DNA of 23,490 bases from Bacteroidota bacterium (GTDB lineage: Bacteria; Bacteroidota; Ignavibacteria; Ignavibacteriales; Ignavibacteriaceae), in contig JAEYUD010000167.1 of assembly GCA_023433685.1 (NCBI GenBank), positions 1 through 23,490 of the forward strand, written 5' to 3'. This document shows, piece by piece, positions 6,785 to 14,393 of the stretch. The position numbers and the translations under genes were made by a program. Positions within the stretch are counted from its first letter, which is position 1. Each line of letters opens with the position of its first letter. The notes beneath the pieces were generated by a model. The model did not search any database and was not told where the DNA came from. It worked only from the letters and a program-made list of their open reading frames with translations.

Positions 6785-8596
6785 CTATTTAAGCAGTGTC
6801 ATTTTACGGCTTTGGGTTTTACCATTTGCCGTTAAAGTGTAGAAATAAATTCCTGAATTCAGTCCTGTCGCGTCAAATGTAACGCGGTGTGTGCCTGCCT
6901 CAACCTCGCCATTTACAAGTGTGGCAACGTTTTCACCCAATGTATTGTAAACCTTGAGCACAGCATTTCCGGTAACGGCAGAGCCGCTTGCGGGTAACGC
7001 GTAACGGATAACGGTAACGGGATTGAACGGATTGGGGTAGTTTTGTTCGAGAACAAATACATCCGGTGCAGCCGGGTCTTTTTCCGCGATGGAACTTGGT
7101 GCCTGAGGCCTGAAAGTTACCATAAACTTTCCGCCGGTGTTTGCCGGGATGTTCAGCTCACAGTTTCCCGAGTTAAATGAAGTGAAGGGCTGCCCGTCGA
7201 GTGACACTTCCTGTATGAGTAATCCTGTCGGAGATGTGAAAAGTGGAGTCACATTTACGGTTCTCGCCACCACCGAAGGGGCGATCTTATAGAAGAGCTT
7301 AAAGGGTGCCTTCTCTATATACGTCTTGGCATACAGGTAAGTGAGGTAACCGAGTTCAACAGAGTGATATGCTGCTTTGAATCCATTCCCTTTATGCTCG
7401 CCCCACACCCTGCCACCACGTCGCATGGTGTTCTCATAAACCTCGCCATAAGTGTGGTCAACGAAATAATTCATGAAAAAGTTTAGGCTCTCATCAGCCG
7501 CGCGCAGGTAATCATCATCATGGGTGATGTCCCATAGTTCAAGACCACCCGTAATTGCCTGCTCGACCTGCCACCACGCCTTGGCTGAATCCTGTATCCC
7601 CCATAGGAGCATCTGTCCGGTGGTGCGGTTAAAATCTTTGTAGGGAGCGCCGTAAATTTTGTCGTAACCTTTCAGAAGGACATGATCAAACAGCTTTCTT
7701 GCGGCTGTAAGTCTCGCGGTTACAGGATCGATCCTGAAAGACCTGCCGAGAACCCACGCGGTCTTGAGAACATGCCCCATTATCGTCATGGTCTCCGACT
7801 GGTTTATGCTCCAGTCACTGTTGTACTCTTCCGCGAAGCCGATCTGCTGGCTGTCCATCGTGGGAGCAAGCCGGTTCAGTATGTTCAGAACTACTGAATC
7901 AACTTTCGTTCTGTACTTGGGATCATTTGTTATCCGGCTCATCAAGAGCAGATGTGTAGTAAGGGCGTCAACCGTCGCGTTGAAACTTTTACCGCTACTT
8001 GATGAAAAATTGTATGACGCCTGGTCGTAATAACCGAACGCGGAGGTACGGTCCCAGTATTTGTTCTCAAGAAGGTCATACCCCTTGTTGAACCACGATT
8101 CCGCGAGGGGATCGCGCGTTGCCTCATACATCGAGGCTATACCGAGAAGGGCATAATGGGCATCGAATGCGGTTTTCGCGGCCGTGGCAGAGACGGGTGA
8201 GCCCTGCCTGTTCAGGTCGGCATACCAGCCTCCGTTAGTGTTGTCCCAGGCTTTTGAGTAGAGGAACGAAAGGGCATCCTGCGCTTTCTGAAGATAGACT
8301 TCATTTCCCGTGAGCATGAAAGCTTTTGAGAATGCGTAGGCGTGACGGGTCTGGGTAAGCGGTTTTTTGTTTGTCCCCCAGGAGGTTATCACATTCCCCT
8401 GACGGTCAACGTTCGTGTAAAATCCGCCGTAGGTCGCGTCGTATGAGTTGAACCAGAATTTGGCGCAACTGTCAACATATCCGATCAGACGGTCGGGATC
8501 GTTCAAATAAGGCGAAGTGGGGGTATACTGTGGCAACATCCTGAATGAAGTGATCATCAGGAGAAGCACGGTATTTCTAAATCGATTGAGGTACAT
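6785..8596 (-). CDS. Secreted AGE-family sugar epimerase homologue with type IX sorting domain
   Basis: Protein of 603 aa with three parts: an N-terminal signal-like segment (residues 1-23), an (alpha/alpha)6-barrel of the N-acylglucosamine/cellobiose 2-epimerase (AGE) family (about 30-430), and a C-terminal Por sorting domain starting NYPNPFNPVTVIRYALP near 519. From memory of AGE and cellobiose epimerase active sites, counterparts are visible: R84 (LTQTRHAYAFS), H215 (ALTTHLLL), H275 (IMGHVLK), E345 (WWQVEQ) and H411 (AAYHSVE). In HxxE of cellobiose epimerases the Glu is replaced here by Lys (K278). The fold is convincing but epimerase activity is uncertain, and a binding or different catalytic role is possible. 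Family members are normally cytosolic, so the export signals are unusual. The HAD phosphatase gene follows after 11 nt. Confidence 0.85.
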   Translation of the reverse strand: MYLNRFRNTVLLLMITSFRMLPQYTPTSPYLNDPDRLIGYVDSCAKFWFNSYDATYGGFYTNVDRQGNVITSWGTNKKPLTQTRHAYAFSKAFMLTGNEVYLQKAQDALSFLYSKAWDNTNGGWYADLNRQGSPVSATAAKTAFDAHYALLGIASMYEATRDPLAESWFNKGYDLLENKYWDRTSAFGYYDQASYNFSSSSGKSFNATVDALTTHLLLMSRITNDPKYRTKVDSVVLNILNRLAPTMDSQQIGFAEEYNSDWSINQSETMTIMGHVLKTAWVLGRSFRIDPVTARLTAARKLFDHVLLKGYDKIYGAPYKDFNRTTGQMLLWGIQDSAKAWWQVEQAITGGLELWDITHDDDYLRAADESLNFFMNYFVDHTYGEVYENTMRRGGRVWGEHKGNGFKAAYHSVELGYLTYLYAKTYIEKAPFKLFYKIAPSVVARTVNVTPLFTSPTGLLIQEVSLDGQPFTSFNSGNCELNIPANTGGKFMVTFRPQAPSSIAEKDPAAPDVFVLEQNYPNPFNPVTVIRYALPASGSAVTGNAVLKVYNTLGENVATLVNGEVEAGTHRVTFDATGLNSGIYFYTLTANGKTQSRKMTLLK

Positions 8597-8628
8597 TATA
8601 ATCTTTACTATTGGAAAAATATCGTTCG

Positions 8629-8636
8629 CAAAAATA
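8629..8636 (-). promoter_or_regulatory. Candidate -7 box (TATTTTTG) for the AGE-family operon
   Basis: On the minus strand TATTTTTG lies 32 nt upstream of the ATG at 8596 and is identical to the -7 box found before the propeller gene. No good TTTG -33 element is seen at the expected distance, so support rests on this box alone. Confidence 0.35.
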
Positions 8637-8697
8637 GTGAAATTAATTGATAAGGGATTTTGTTACAATTGCAGTTGATTTTAAAGGAATTGTAAAG

Positions 8698-9609
8698 ATG
8701 CCAAAAAGAATAGTTATCACCGGAGCAACCGGTCTGATCGGTAAAAAGCTCGCGAAGAAAATTCACCAGCAGGGTGATACTCCGGTTATAATTTCACGCG
8801 ATCCCGTTCAGGCGAGAGGGATGGCTTTCGTGAATGAGTTTGTGAAGTGGGACTACAAAGACCCCAAGCCGGTACTTAAGAAACTGGAGGGGGCTCACGC
8901 GTTCGTAAATCTCGCCGGTGCCTCAGTTGCTGAAAGGTGGAGCGACCCATATAAAATGGTGATTCTTAACAGCAGGGTTCAAACAACCGATGCTCTTGTT
9001 AATGCCATTTCGATGCTTGAAGAAAAACCTAAAGTGCTGGTATCATCCTCCGCCACGGGATATTACGGCAACACTGGAGATGAAGAAGTGGACGAAGTCT
9101 CCCCACGCGGTGAAGGTTTCCTCGCTGATGTCTGTACTGCCTGGGAACAGGAAGCACAGATAGCTCGGGATCACGGGGTAAGGGTTTCAATAGTTAGAAC
9201 AGGTGTTGTGCTCTCACCCGAGGGTGGCGCGCTGAAGAAGATGATCCCGGCGTTCAAGTACTTTGTGGGAGGGTCGCTCGGCGCGGGCACACAGTGGATG
9301 TCGTGGATTCATATAGATGATATTGTTGATCTTTACCTTCATCTTATAGACAATCCGCAGGACGGAGTGTTCAATGGTGTTTCACCGACACCGGTGATGA
9401 TGGATGTATTTGTGTTCCAGCTTGGCCGCGCGCTTAAGAAACCCTCTCTGATGAAGGTCCCCTCTTTCGCGCTTAAACTGATGTTCGGCGAGATGGCTTC
9501 AACCATCCTCGACAGCCAAAAGGTGATCCCCGCCTACACCGAAAAAAGCGGCTTTCACTTCAAATTCTCTGAACTTGATGAGGCACTGGAAGATCTTTTG
9601 AGAGTGTAG
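8698..9609 (+). CDS. TIGR01777-family SDR epimerase (YfcH-like)
   Basis: Cytosolic atypical SDR protein of 303 aa. The Rossmann NAD(P)-binding motif is GATGLIG at residues 9-15. The family signature SSSATGYYGN follows in the middle, containing the catalytic-type Tyr. A C-terminal DUF1731 region is recognised by SQKVIPAYTEKSGFHFKF and the closing LDEALEDLL. These features define the TIGR01777/YfcH group, whose substrate is not firmly known; members are implicated in cell division (plant and cyanobacterial homologues) and nucleotide-sugar-like chemistry. The start is set at 8698, not 8647, because AAAGGA precedes this ATG and the Rossmann fold then begins at the usual position. The stop TAG (9607-9609) lies inside a dispersed GTAGAGTGT repeat. 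Confidence 0.9.
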   Translation: MPKRIVITGATGLIGKKLAKKIHQQGDTPVIISRDPVQARGMAFVNEFVKWDYKDPKPVLKKLEGAHAFVNLAGASVAERWSDPYKMVILNSRVQTTDALVNAISMLEEKPKVLVSSSATGYYGNTGDEEVDEVSPRGEGFLADVCTAWEQEAQIARDHGVRVSIVRTGVVLSPEGGALKKMIPAFKYFVGGSLGAGTQWMSWIHIDDIVDLYLHLIDNPQDGVFNGVSPTPVMMDVFVFQLGRALKKPSLMKVPSFALKLMFGEMASTILDSQKVIPAYTEKSGFHFKFSELDEALEDLLRV

Positions 9610-9690
9610 AGTGTAGAGTGTGGTCCACCACGGCAGAGTGGAGTGTGTAGGATTTAGCACGCGGATACACGCGGATTTTACAGATTTTCG
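9603..9690. repeat. Dispersed GTGTAGAGTGTAGAGTGTG repeat and hairpin at gene end
   Basis: Positions 9603-9622 (AGTGTAGAGTGTAGAGTGTG) are identical to 11494-11513. GTGG-TCCA-CCAC at 9620-9631 forms a small hairpin. Downstream, 9661-9690 has the motif GCGGAT repeated around TTTACAGATTTTCGCGG, related to the GGATTTACAGGATTT elements at 82 and 13119. The remainder up to 9787 holds nothing else I can identify. Confidence 0.55.
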
Positions 9691-9787
9691 CGGAGAACTG
9701 CTATTGTATTGAGGACTGTAAGAACCCGGTTTCAGATGGGAATCACTATATTCCATTTCTAATTCAGAGAAATTATTGAGCCTGGAA

Positions 9788-11500
9788 ATGAAGAAGAAAA
9801 TACCAAGATTAACCGCAAACTTTGAATCCCTTGTTTTGGATAATGGATATTATGTTGATAAAACAGAATTTATTCAGAAATTAGAGAATTTAAACTTTCC
9901 GAATATCTTCTTTCTTCGCCCCCGCAGATTTGGCAAATCACTCACCCTCTCCATGCTTGAATACTATTACGGCATTCAACACAAAGAAAAATTTGATCAA
10001 TTGTTCGGTCAGTATTTCATCGGACAACCCGGTAATTCAACACCGTTGAAAAACAGTTATTACATCCTGAACTTTAGTTTTAGTGGTATCAAGACTCAAA
10101 CACCGGAGGAGGTAGAGAAGGAATTTAATTCAGAGGTTTCAACACAGATCATCCGGTTCTTAAACACATATTCATTGGGTTCGGATGAAGATCAGGAAGT
10201 GTTTTCAGGAAACCTCTCAAGTCCTGATTTATTACGAAAGTTCTTTACACTTTTTAGCAAATTCGCGCCATCCGGGAAAGTATATATCCTGATCGACGAA
10301 TATGATCATTTTACTAACGAGCTTTTTTCATTTTACAGAGACCACTTCAAAGATATCGTCTCCCGCAATGGCTGGGTACGCAAGTTTTATGAAGTGATCA
10401 AGCAGTTTATGGGCGAGGGTACAGTCGATCGCTTCTTCGCAACGGGTGTAACTCCTGTAACTTTGGACAGCATGACAAGTGGGTTTAATGTTGCAAAAAA
10501 CATCACACTGCACCCCGATTTCCATAATATGGCAGGCTTCACAGAATCAGAGCTTCGCGGCATATTGGAGAATACTATCTATGAGGAGGGGAAATTTGAG
10601 ATCGATACTGTTGTCTCAGATATGCGAGCCTGGTACAATGGCAGCAAATTTTCACCGGAAGTAACGGAACGGTTGTATAATCCTCAAATGGTAATATCAT
10701 TCCTCGCCGATTTTAGCCGGATATTTAAGTATCCCGGCGAAATGGCAGATCATAATGTAACATCCGACTATAAAAAGATATCAAATATTTTGGCTCCATT
10801 GTCCAATCAAGAATCTGATGAAATTATTTCTACAGTTTTAGAGACGGACAGGTTCACAGAAAGACTGACCATCCAGTATAACTTCGAACTTCCCTATACC
10901 AAAACTGAAGCTGTATCACTACTTTTCTACAACGGTTTGCTTACGATCGAGAACGAATTGTTGAGTAAATATACTTATGTCATTCCTAATTATGTTGTAA
11001 AGCAAATGTATTGGGAGTATTTCAGATATTTATTTACTGCCTCCAAAAACCTTCGGTATGACAATACAAAAATAGTGGATTCAATTATTGATATCTCCTT
11101 GCATGGGAAAATAGATAGATTAGTGGAATATGTCCACTCGATCCTTAAAAGCCTCTCCAACCGGGATCTTCAGAAGTTCAGTGAAAAGAACATCAAGATG
11201 ATCTTCATGACGCTTTTGATGGGGAACAACGCTTACTTCGTGAAAAGTGAACGCGAAAACAATGAAGGCTACGCCGACTTGTTGCTGATCCCTACCAAAC
11301 TCAATCCGGGAACTGATAACTTCCTCCTCGAACTGAAATACCTGAAGAAAAGCAGCAAGGAAAATCTGGAGACAGAGAAACGAAAAGCCATTGAACAGGT
11401 TTCAAAATATAAAGCTGAACTTGAGGCGGAAGGTATCGTCTGCAAGACATTTGCGATACTGTTCGTCGGCAAAAGTGAGTATGCGATTGAAATAGTGTAG
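9788..11500 (+). CDS. AAA-ATPase-like / PD-(D/E)XK nuclease fusion protein
   Basis: Protein of 570 aa in the AAA-ATPase_like (PF09820) plus PDDEXK_9 (PF08011) family, frequent in Bacteroidota, Clostridia and fungi-associated bacteria and of unknown role. It opens with KIPRLTANFESL and GYYVDKTEFI as usual for the family. The P-loop-like motif is RPRRFGKSLTLSML (GKS at about 49-51) and the Walker B-like motif LIDEYDHF is at 168-175. The C-terminal nuclease-like domain keeps GYADLLLIP (D497) and LLELKYLK (E515, K517), the D...ExK set. An upstream TTG (9776) would add four residues; the ATG at 9788 is preferred because family members start at this point. The last codon and stop fall in the same repeat as the gene before it. 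Activity on nucleic acid is inferred from motifs only. Confidence 0.85.
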   Translation: MKKKIPRLTANFESLVLDNGYYVDKTEFIQKLENLNFPNIFFLRPRRFGKSLTLSMLEYYYGIQHKEKFDQLFGQYFIGQPGNSTPLKNSYYILNFSFSGIKTQTPEEVEKEFNSEVSTQIIRFLNTYSLGSDEDQEVFSGNLSSPDLLRKFFTLFSKFAPSGKVYILIDEYDHFTNELFSFYRDHFKDIVSRNGWVRKFYEVIKQFMGEGTVDRFFATGVTPVTLDSMTSGFNVAKNITLHPDFHNMAGFTESELRGILENTIYEEGKFEIDTVVSDMRAWYNGSKFSPEVTERLYNPQMVISFLADFSRIFKYPGEMADHNVTSDYKKISNILAPLSNQESDEIISTVLETDRFTERLTIQYNFELPYTKTEAVSLLFYNGLLTIENELLSKYTYVIPNYVVKQMYWEYFRYLFTASKNLRYDNTKIVDSIIDISLHGKIDRLVEYVHSILKSLSNRDLQKFSEKNIKMIFMTLLMGNNAYFVKSERENNEGYADLLLIPTKLNPGTDNFLLELKYLKKSSKENLETEKRKAIEQVSKYKAELEAEGIVCKTFAILFVGKSEYAIEIV

Positions 11501-11556
11501 AGTGTAGAGTGTGTGGGGTATGGAGAAATTCTCTACACTATACACTCTACACTCTA
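11498..11556. terminator. Bidirectional terminator-like inverted repeat between convergent genes
   Basis: TAGAGTGTAGAGTGT (11498-11512) is the exact reverse complement of ACACTCTACACTCTA (11542-11556), giving a 15-bp stem. The 29-nt loop holds a second hairpin, GAGAA-A-TTCTC (11523-11533). The left arm includes the TAG stop of the upstream gene. The structure sits between convergent genes, which suits termination in both directions. Confidence 0.6.
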
Positions 11557-11565
11557 CGCTAAAAA

Positions 11566-13056
11566 CTACTTCATAAAAAGCGTTTTCACCGTCTGTGACT
11601 GAACATCCCCATCCTGGGCAGTGGCGGTCATTCTGATGAGATATGTACCTGAAGCGAGAAGACCCGGGTGCCAGCCGAAAATAAATTCACCCGCTTTGTA
11701 GTAACCCCGGGTGATCTCACTTACAAGTGATCCGAATATGTCATAAACTTCAACCTTAACGTTGCTCTCCTTTGTCAGTTCAAAGGTTATGGAGGTTGAA
11801 GGATTGAACGGATTCGGGTAATTCTGTTTCAATTTGGCAAAATTCCCACCGGTGAACTGCGGCACTTCATCAAGGGCATCAACATCAGGATTGAACATCC
11901 ATATCTTGCCGGAATAGTCGATTATATAGAGATTTCTGAATGTATCTTCACCGAATGATGTGATCGAGAAACCGGCATCAGGTATCACCACTTCGTTACG
12001 AACAGGTTGCCCCGGTGTATAAGTGAGAGCCCAAATACGTTTTGAAACATAATCGCCATAAATATACTTGCCATGAAGCCGCGGATTCTTGTTACCACGG
12101 TAAACGAATCCTCCGGTTATCGAGTATCCACCGGTTGAGTTGTGAGCATATTCCCAAATTGGGAGTTTAAGTCCTGTTGTATCACATCCGGAGGAAGGAT
12201 TGTAGCAATGGAAGGATTCCATCACCCTCCACCCGTAGTTACCTCCCTTTTCAACTATATTTATCTCTTCCCACATGTTCTGACCAACATCGGCAACCCA
12301 AAGCCTCCCCGTCACGGGATCAAAACTGAATCTCCATGGGTTCCTCATACCATAAGCGTAAACCTCTTCTGCCCATCCTTGTGAATTACCCGCGAATGGA
12401 TTATCGGGAGGTATAGCGTAGTTCTTTCCTGCAGAAGTGTTGTTAACGTCAATTCTTAATATCTTGCCAAGAAGTGCTGCCTTGTTCTGGGCGTTATTGT
12501 TTGGGTCTCCGCTTGAACCTCCATCACCGGCAGCAATGTAAAGGTAACCATCGGGCCCAAAAGCAACCTGACCGCCGTTGTGGTTTGAGAATGGCTGATT
12601 ATAGGTTAGCAGGATGGTTTCGGTTGCTTTTATTGCGGAATCACCATTTAAAGGGGAAACCTGAAAACGGGAAATTATGGTCCGCCTCGGATTATTGGCG
12701 GTATAATTCACGTAGAAATAGCCGTTTTTAATGAAGTTGGGATGAAATGCGAGCCCAAGAAGACCCTGCTCTCCACCATAAAGCACACGGTCTGTCAGGT
12801 CAAGAAAAACCTTCGGATTAGCGGCACTTGGCTTGTTCGGGAAGACAAATATCCTCCCTTGTTGAGAAACCACAAATATGCGGTTCGTTTCATCCAATGG
12901 CGACTGAAGATCAACAGCGTTGGCGATCGTAATACCCGGAAACGCGTTCTTTAACGTAAACCCCTGTGGCTGCACAGGTTCCGTTGTTAAAAACAGTGCC
13001 GTCACCACTGCTGTCACCACCAAACTCACCGCGGATATCTTCATGAACAATCTCAT
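11566..13056 (-). CDS. Secreted PQQ-type (GSDH family) sugar dehydrogenase with type IX sorting domain
   Basis: Protein of 496 aa. Residues 1-30 are a signal peptide. Residues about 36-390 are the six-bladed propeller of the glucose/sorbosone dehydrogenase (GSDH) family: GLLGLAFHPNF (98-108), SNHNGGQVAFGPDG (157-170, catalytic-type H159), YIAAGDGGSSGDPNN (173-187), LLGKILRID and YAYGMRNPWRFSFDP (233-247). The last 90 residues are a Por sorting domain with NYPNPFNPSTSITFEL. The family oxidises aldoses with pyrroloquinoline quinone; cofactor binding is inferred from the HNGG and R/N-rich motifs, and PQQ synthesis genes are not in the window. The protein is expected at the cell surface or outside the cell. 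The second Met (M5) is an equally possible start. It is transcribed alone, convergent with the AAA-like gene. Confidence 0.9.
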   Translation of the reverse strand: MRLFMKISAVSLVVTAVVTALFLTTEPVQPQGFTLKNAFPGITIANAVDLQSPLDETNRIFVVSQQGRIFVFPNKPSAANPKVFLDLTDRVLYGGEQGLLGLAFHPNFIKNGYFYVNYTANNPRRTIISRFQVSPLNGDSAIKATETILLTYNQPFSNHNGGQVAFGPDGYLYIAAGDGGSSGDPNNNAQNKAALLGKILRIDVNNTSAGKNYAIPPDNPFAGNSQGWAEEVYAYGMRNPWRFSFDPVTGRLWVADVGQNMWEEINIVEKGGNYGWRVMESFHCYNPSSGCDTTGLKLPIWEYAHNSTGGYSITGGFVYRGNKNPRLHGKYIYGDYVSKRIWALTYTPGQPVRNEVVIPDAGFSITSFGEDTFRNLYIIDYSGKIWMFNPDVDALDEVPQFTGGNFAKLKQNYPNPFNPSTSITFELTKESNVKVEVYDIFGSLVSEITRGYYKAGEFIFGWHPGLLASGTYLIRMTATAQDGDVQSQTVKTLFMK

Positions 13057-13118
13057 ATCTTAATAATAAATGGTTAAAATAATAACACAATATAATTAAA
13101 AGATACCACTCTGAATCA

Positions 13119-13260
13119 GGATTTACAGGATTTCAGTGCCACAGGCATCCCTTTGGGAGATTAAAGGATCTACAGCTTGCCCCTGTGGGGGATTTTTAAA
13201 AAACCACCAGTTAATAACTCATTCTGATTTGCAGCTAATAGCTAATAGCTAATAGCTAAT
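13119..13260. repeat. Intergenic repeat cluster with 4x AGCTAAT
   Basis: The intergenic region holds GGATTTACAGGATTT (13119-13133, also at 82-96), a 23-bp hairpin element (13173-13195, also at 65-87 with two changes in the loop), and four perfect tandem copies of the heptamer AGCTAAT (13233-13260). TTAATAACTCAT flanks the heptamers on the left and TAATAACTCAT on the right. It is a non-coding accumulation of short repeats. Confidence 0.65.
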
Positions 13261-13266
13261 AACTCA

Positions 13267-13572
13267 TCACTCAAACTCTTTCCCTCCACACGGCACATAA
13301 TCTTTCTTCGGGTGTTCCTCATATTTCTTGCAGAGCACCGCGGAGCGGTCGAAGTGGCGGCACCTGGAGCAGACCGAGTTTTCGATCACTTCCCGGTTTT
13401 CCTGATAAAATGATCTGTATGAGTAGTATGCCGGCAATATCACACCTCCTGTCACAGCAAAAAGTGTGAGGATAAGCCAGAATTTATCATCCGGCATTGC
13501 CGTTCGTATAAAAAATACCGCGATCAGCACTATCGCGAGCCGAATAAGCGTTTCAATTACTATTTTGCCCAT
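13267..13572 (-). CDS. Small two-helix membrane protein with four-cysteine tail
   Basis: Hypothetical protein of 101 aa. Two hydrophobic helices are visible, about residues 5-25 and 30-50, followed by a hydrophilic C-terminal part with four cysteines: C68 and C71 in CSRC, C81 in VLCKKY and C95 in VPCGG. The C-x2-C-x9-C-x13-C spacing and the surrounding aromatic and basic residues suggest a metal site, zinc or iron-sulfur. I do not recognise the family. There is no clear ribosome site before the ATG at 13572. The gene is divergent from the beta-barrel gene, with 79 nt between the start codons, so the two may share a control region. Confidence 0.65.
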   Translation of the reverse strand: MGKIVIETLIRLAIVLIAVFFIRTAMPDDKFWLILTLFAVTGGVILPAYYSYRSFYQENREVIENSVCSRCRHFDRSAVLCKKYEEHPKKDYVPCGGKEFE

Positions 13573-13603
13573 TAGGGATTCTCAATTCCGGAAAATAAGC
13601 CAA

Positions 13604-13611
13604 TACATTTG
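13604..13611 (+). promoter_or_regulatory. Candidate -7 box (TACATTTG) for the beta-barrel gene
   Basis: TACATTTG matches TAnnTTTG and lies 40 nt upstream of the ATG at 13652. No TTTG is found about 20 nt further upstream, so the call is tentative. Confidence 0.35.
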
Positions 13612-13651
13612 TTATATTCGCATACAATTTAATCATAAATATGGATCAGTT

Positions 13652-14359
13652 ATGTTGAAAAAGAGATCAATCTATACTTCTATTCTTGTAGTATTTCTAA
13701 CAGTTGCTCCGTACGCGCAGAGCCTGGGCATCAATTTTGCGCTTGGTTTTCCTCAGGGTGAGTTCAAAGATAATATATCCCGCACAGGCCTCGGCATTGG
13801 CGGTGAACTGCTCCTGCCCACAATTCCCGGTTCTCCAGTCAACTGGGGGTTTAACATTATCTTCATGAACTATGGTGACGAAACAAGAAGAGCCCCATGG
13901 AGCTACACGATCCCCGACCTTACAGTGGATGTGAACAGACAAAATAATTTTGTTGCCGGACACGCGCTTATAAGAATAGCCCCCCCAAGCCCCCTCTTCA
14001 AGCCTTATCTTGACCTGATGGCGGGCGGTAAATATATCTGGACCCAGACTTCAGTGAAAAGCCGCAGTGCTGCAAACAATCTTGATGTTGCTTCTGATGA
14101 AAACTTCAGCGATTGGGCGTTCAGCTATGGCGGCGGCGCGGGAATCATGTTCTCGGTCTATAATCAGATGGGCACCAATGTGATGATAGATATCAAAGCA
14201 AGATATCTCTTCGGCACAACCGCCGAGTATCTTGGCGAAGGAGATGTTATTGTGAACACCACTAACGGCACAGTAAAATATAACACCAGAAGATCGAAAA
14301 CCGATATGCTATTCGCGCAGATCGGCGTGAACCTCACATTTGACTCGCTGAATTTCTAA
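13652..14359 (+). CDS. Outer-membrane beta-barrel protein
   Basis: Protein of 235 aa. The start is placed at 13652 because the product then begins with a signal peptide, MLKKRSIYTSILVVFLTVAP, ending at YAQ; the reading frame is open further upstream but without signals. The mature part alternates hydrophobic and polar residues in strands rich in Gly and aromatic residues (GINFALGFPQGEF, WGFNIIFMNYGD, FKPYLDLMAGGKYIW, AFSYGGGAGIMFSVY, MIDIKARYLFGTTAEYL, MLFAQIGVNLTF) and it ends in Phe, as expected for an 8-stranded OmpA/OmpW-like barrel inserted by BamA. No periplasmic domain is present. The specific function is unknown. It converges on GlgX, whose stop is 34 bp away. Confidence 0.75.
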   Translation: MLKKRSIYTSILVVFLTVAPYAQSLGINFALGFPQGEFKDNISRTGLGIGGELLLPTIPGSPVNWGFNIIFMNYGDETRRAPWSYTIPDLTVDVNRQNNFVAGHALIRIAPPSPLFKPYLDLMAGGKYIWTQTSVKSRSAANNLDVASDENFSDWAFSYGGGAGIMFSVYNQMGTNVMIDIKARYLFGTTAEYLGEGDVIVNTTNGTVKYNTRRSKTDMLFAQIGVNLTFDSLNF

Positions 14360-14393
14360 GTCTTTACCCCACGGAGAAGGGTTTTGTGATCTG

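Noticed and set aside
13233..13260. Possible CRISPR or iteron array from AGCTAAT units
   Set aside because: Seven-base units are directly adjacent without spacers and with no Cas or replication gene nearby; a simple tandem repeat is enough.
13466..13651. N-terminal extension of the beta-barrel frame
   Set aside because: The extension runs antisense through the Cys4 protein gene and would place the signal peptide internally; the ATG at 13652 gives a normal signal peptide.
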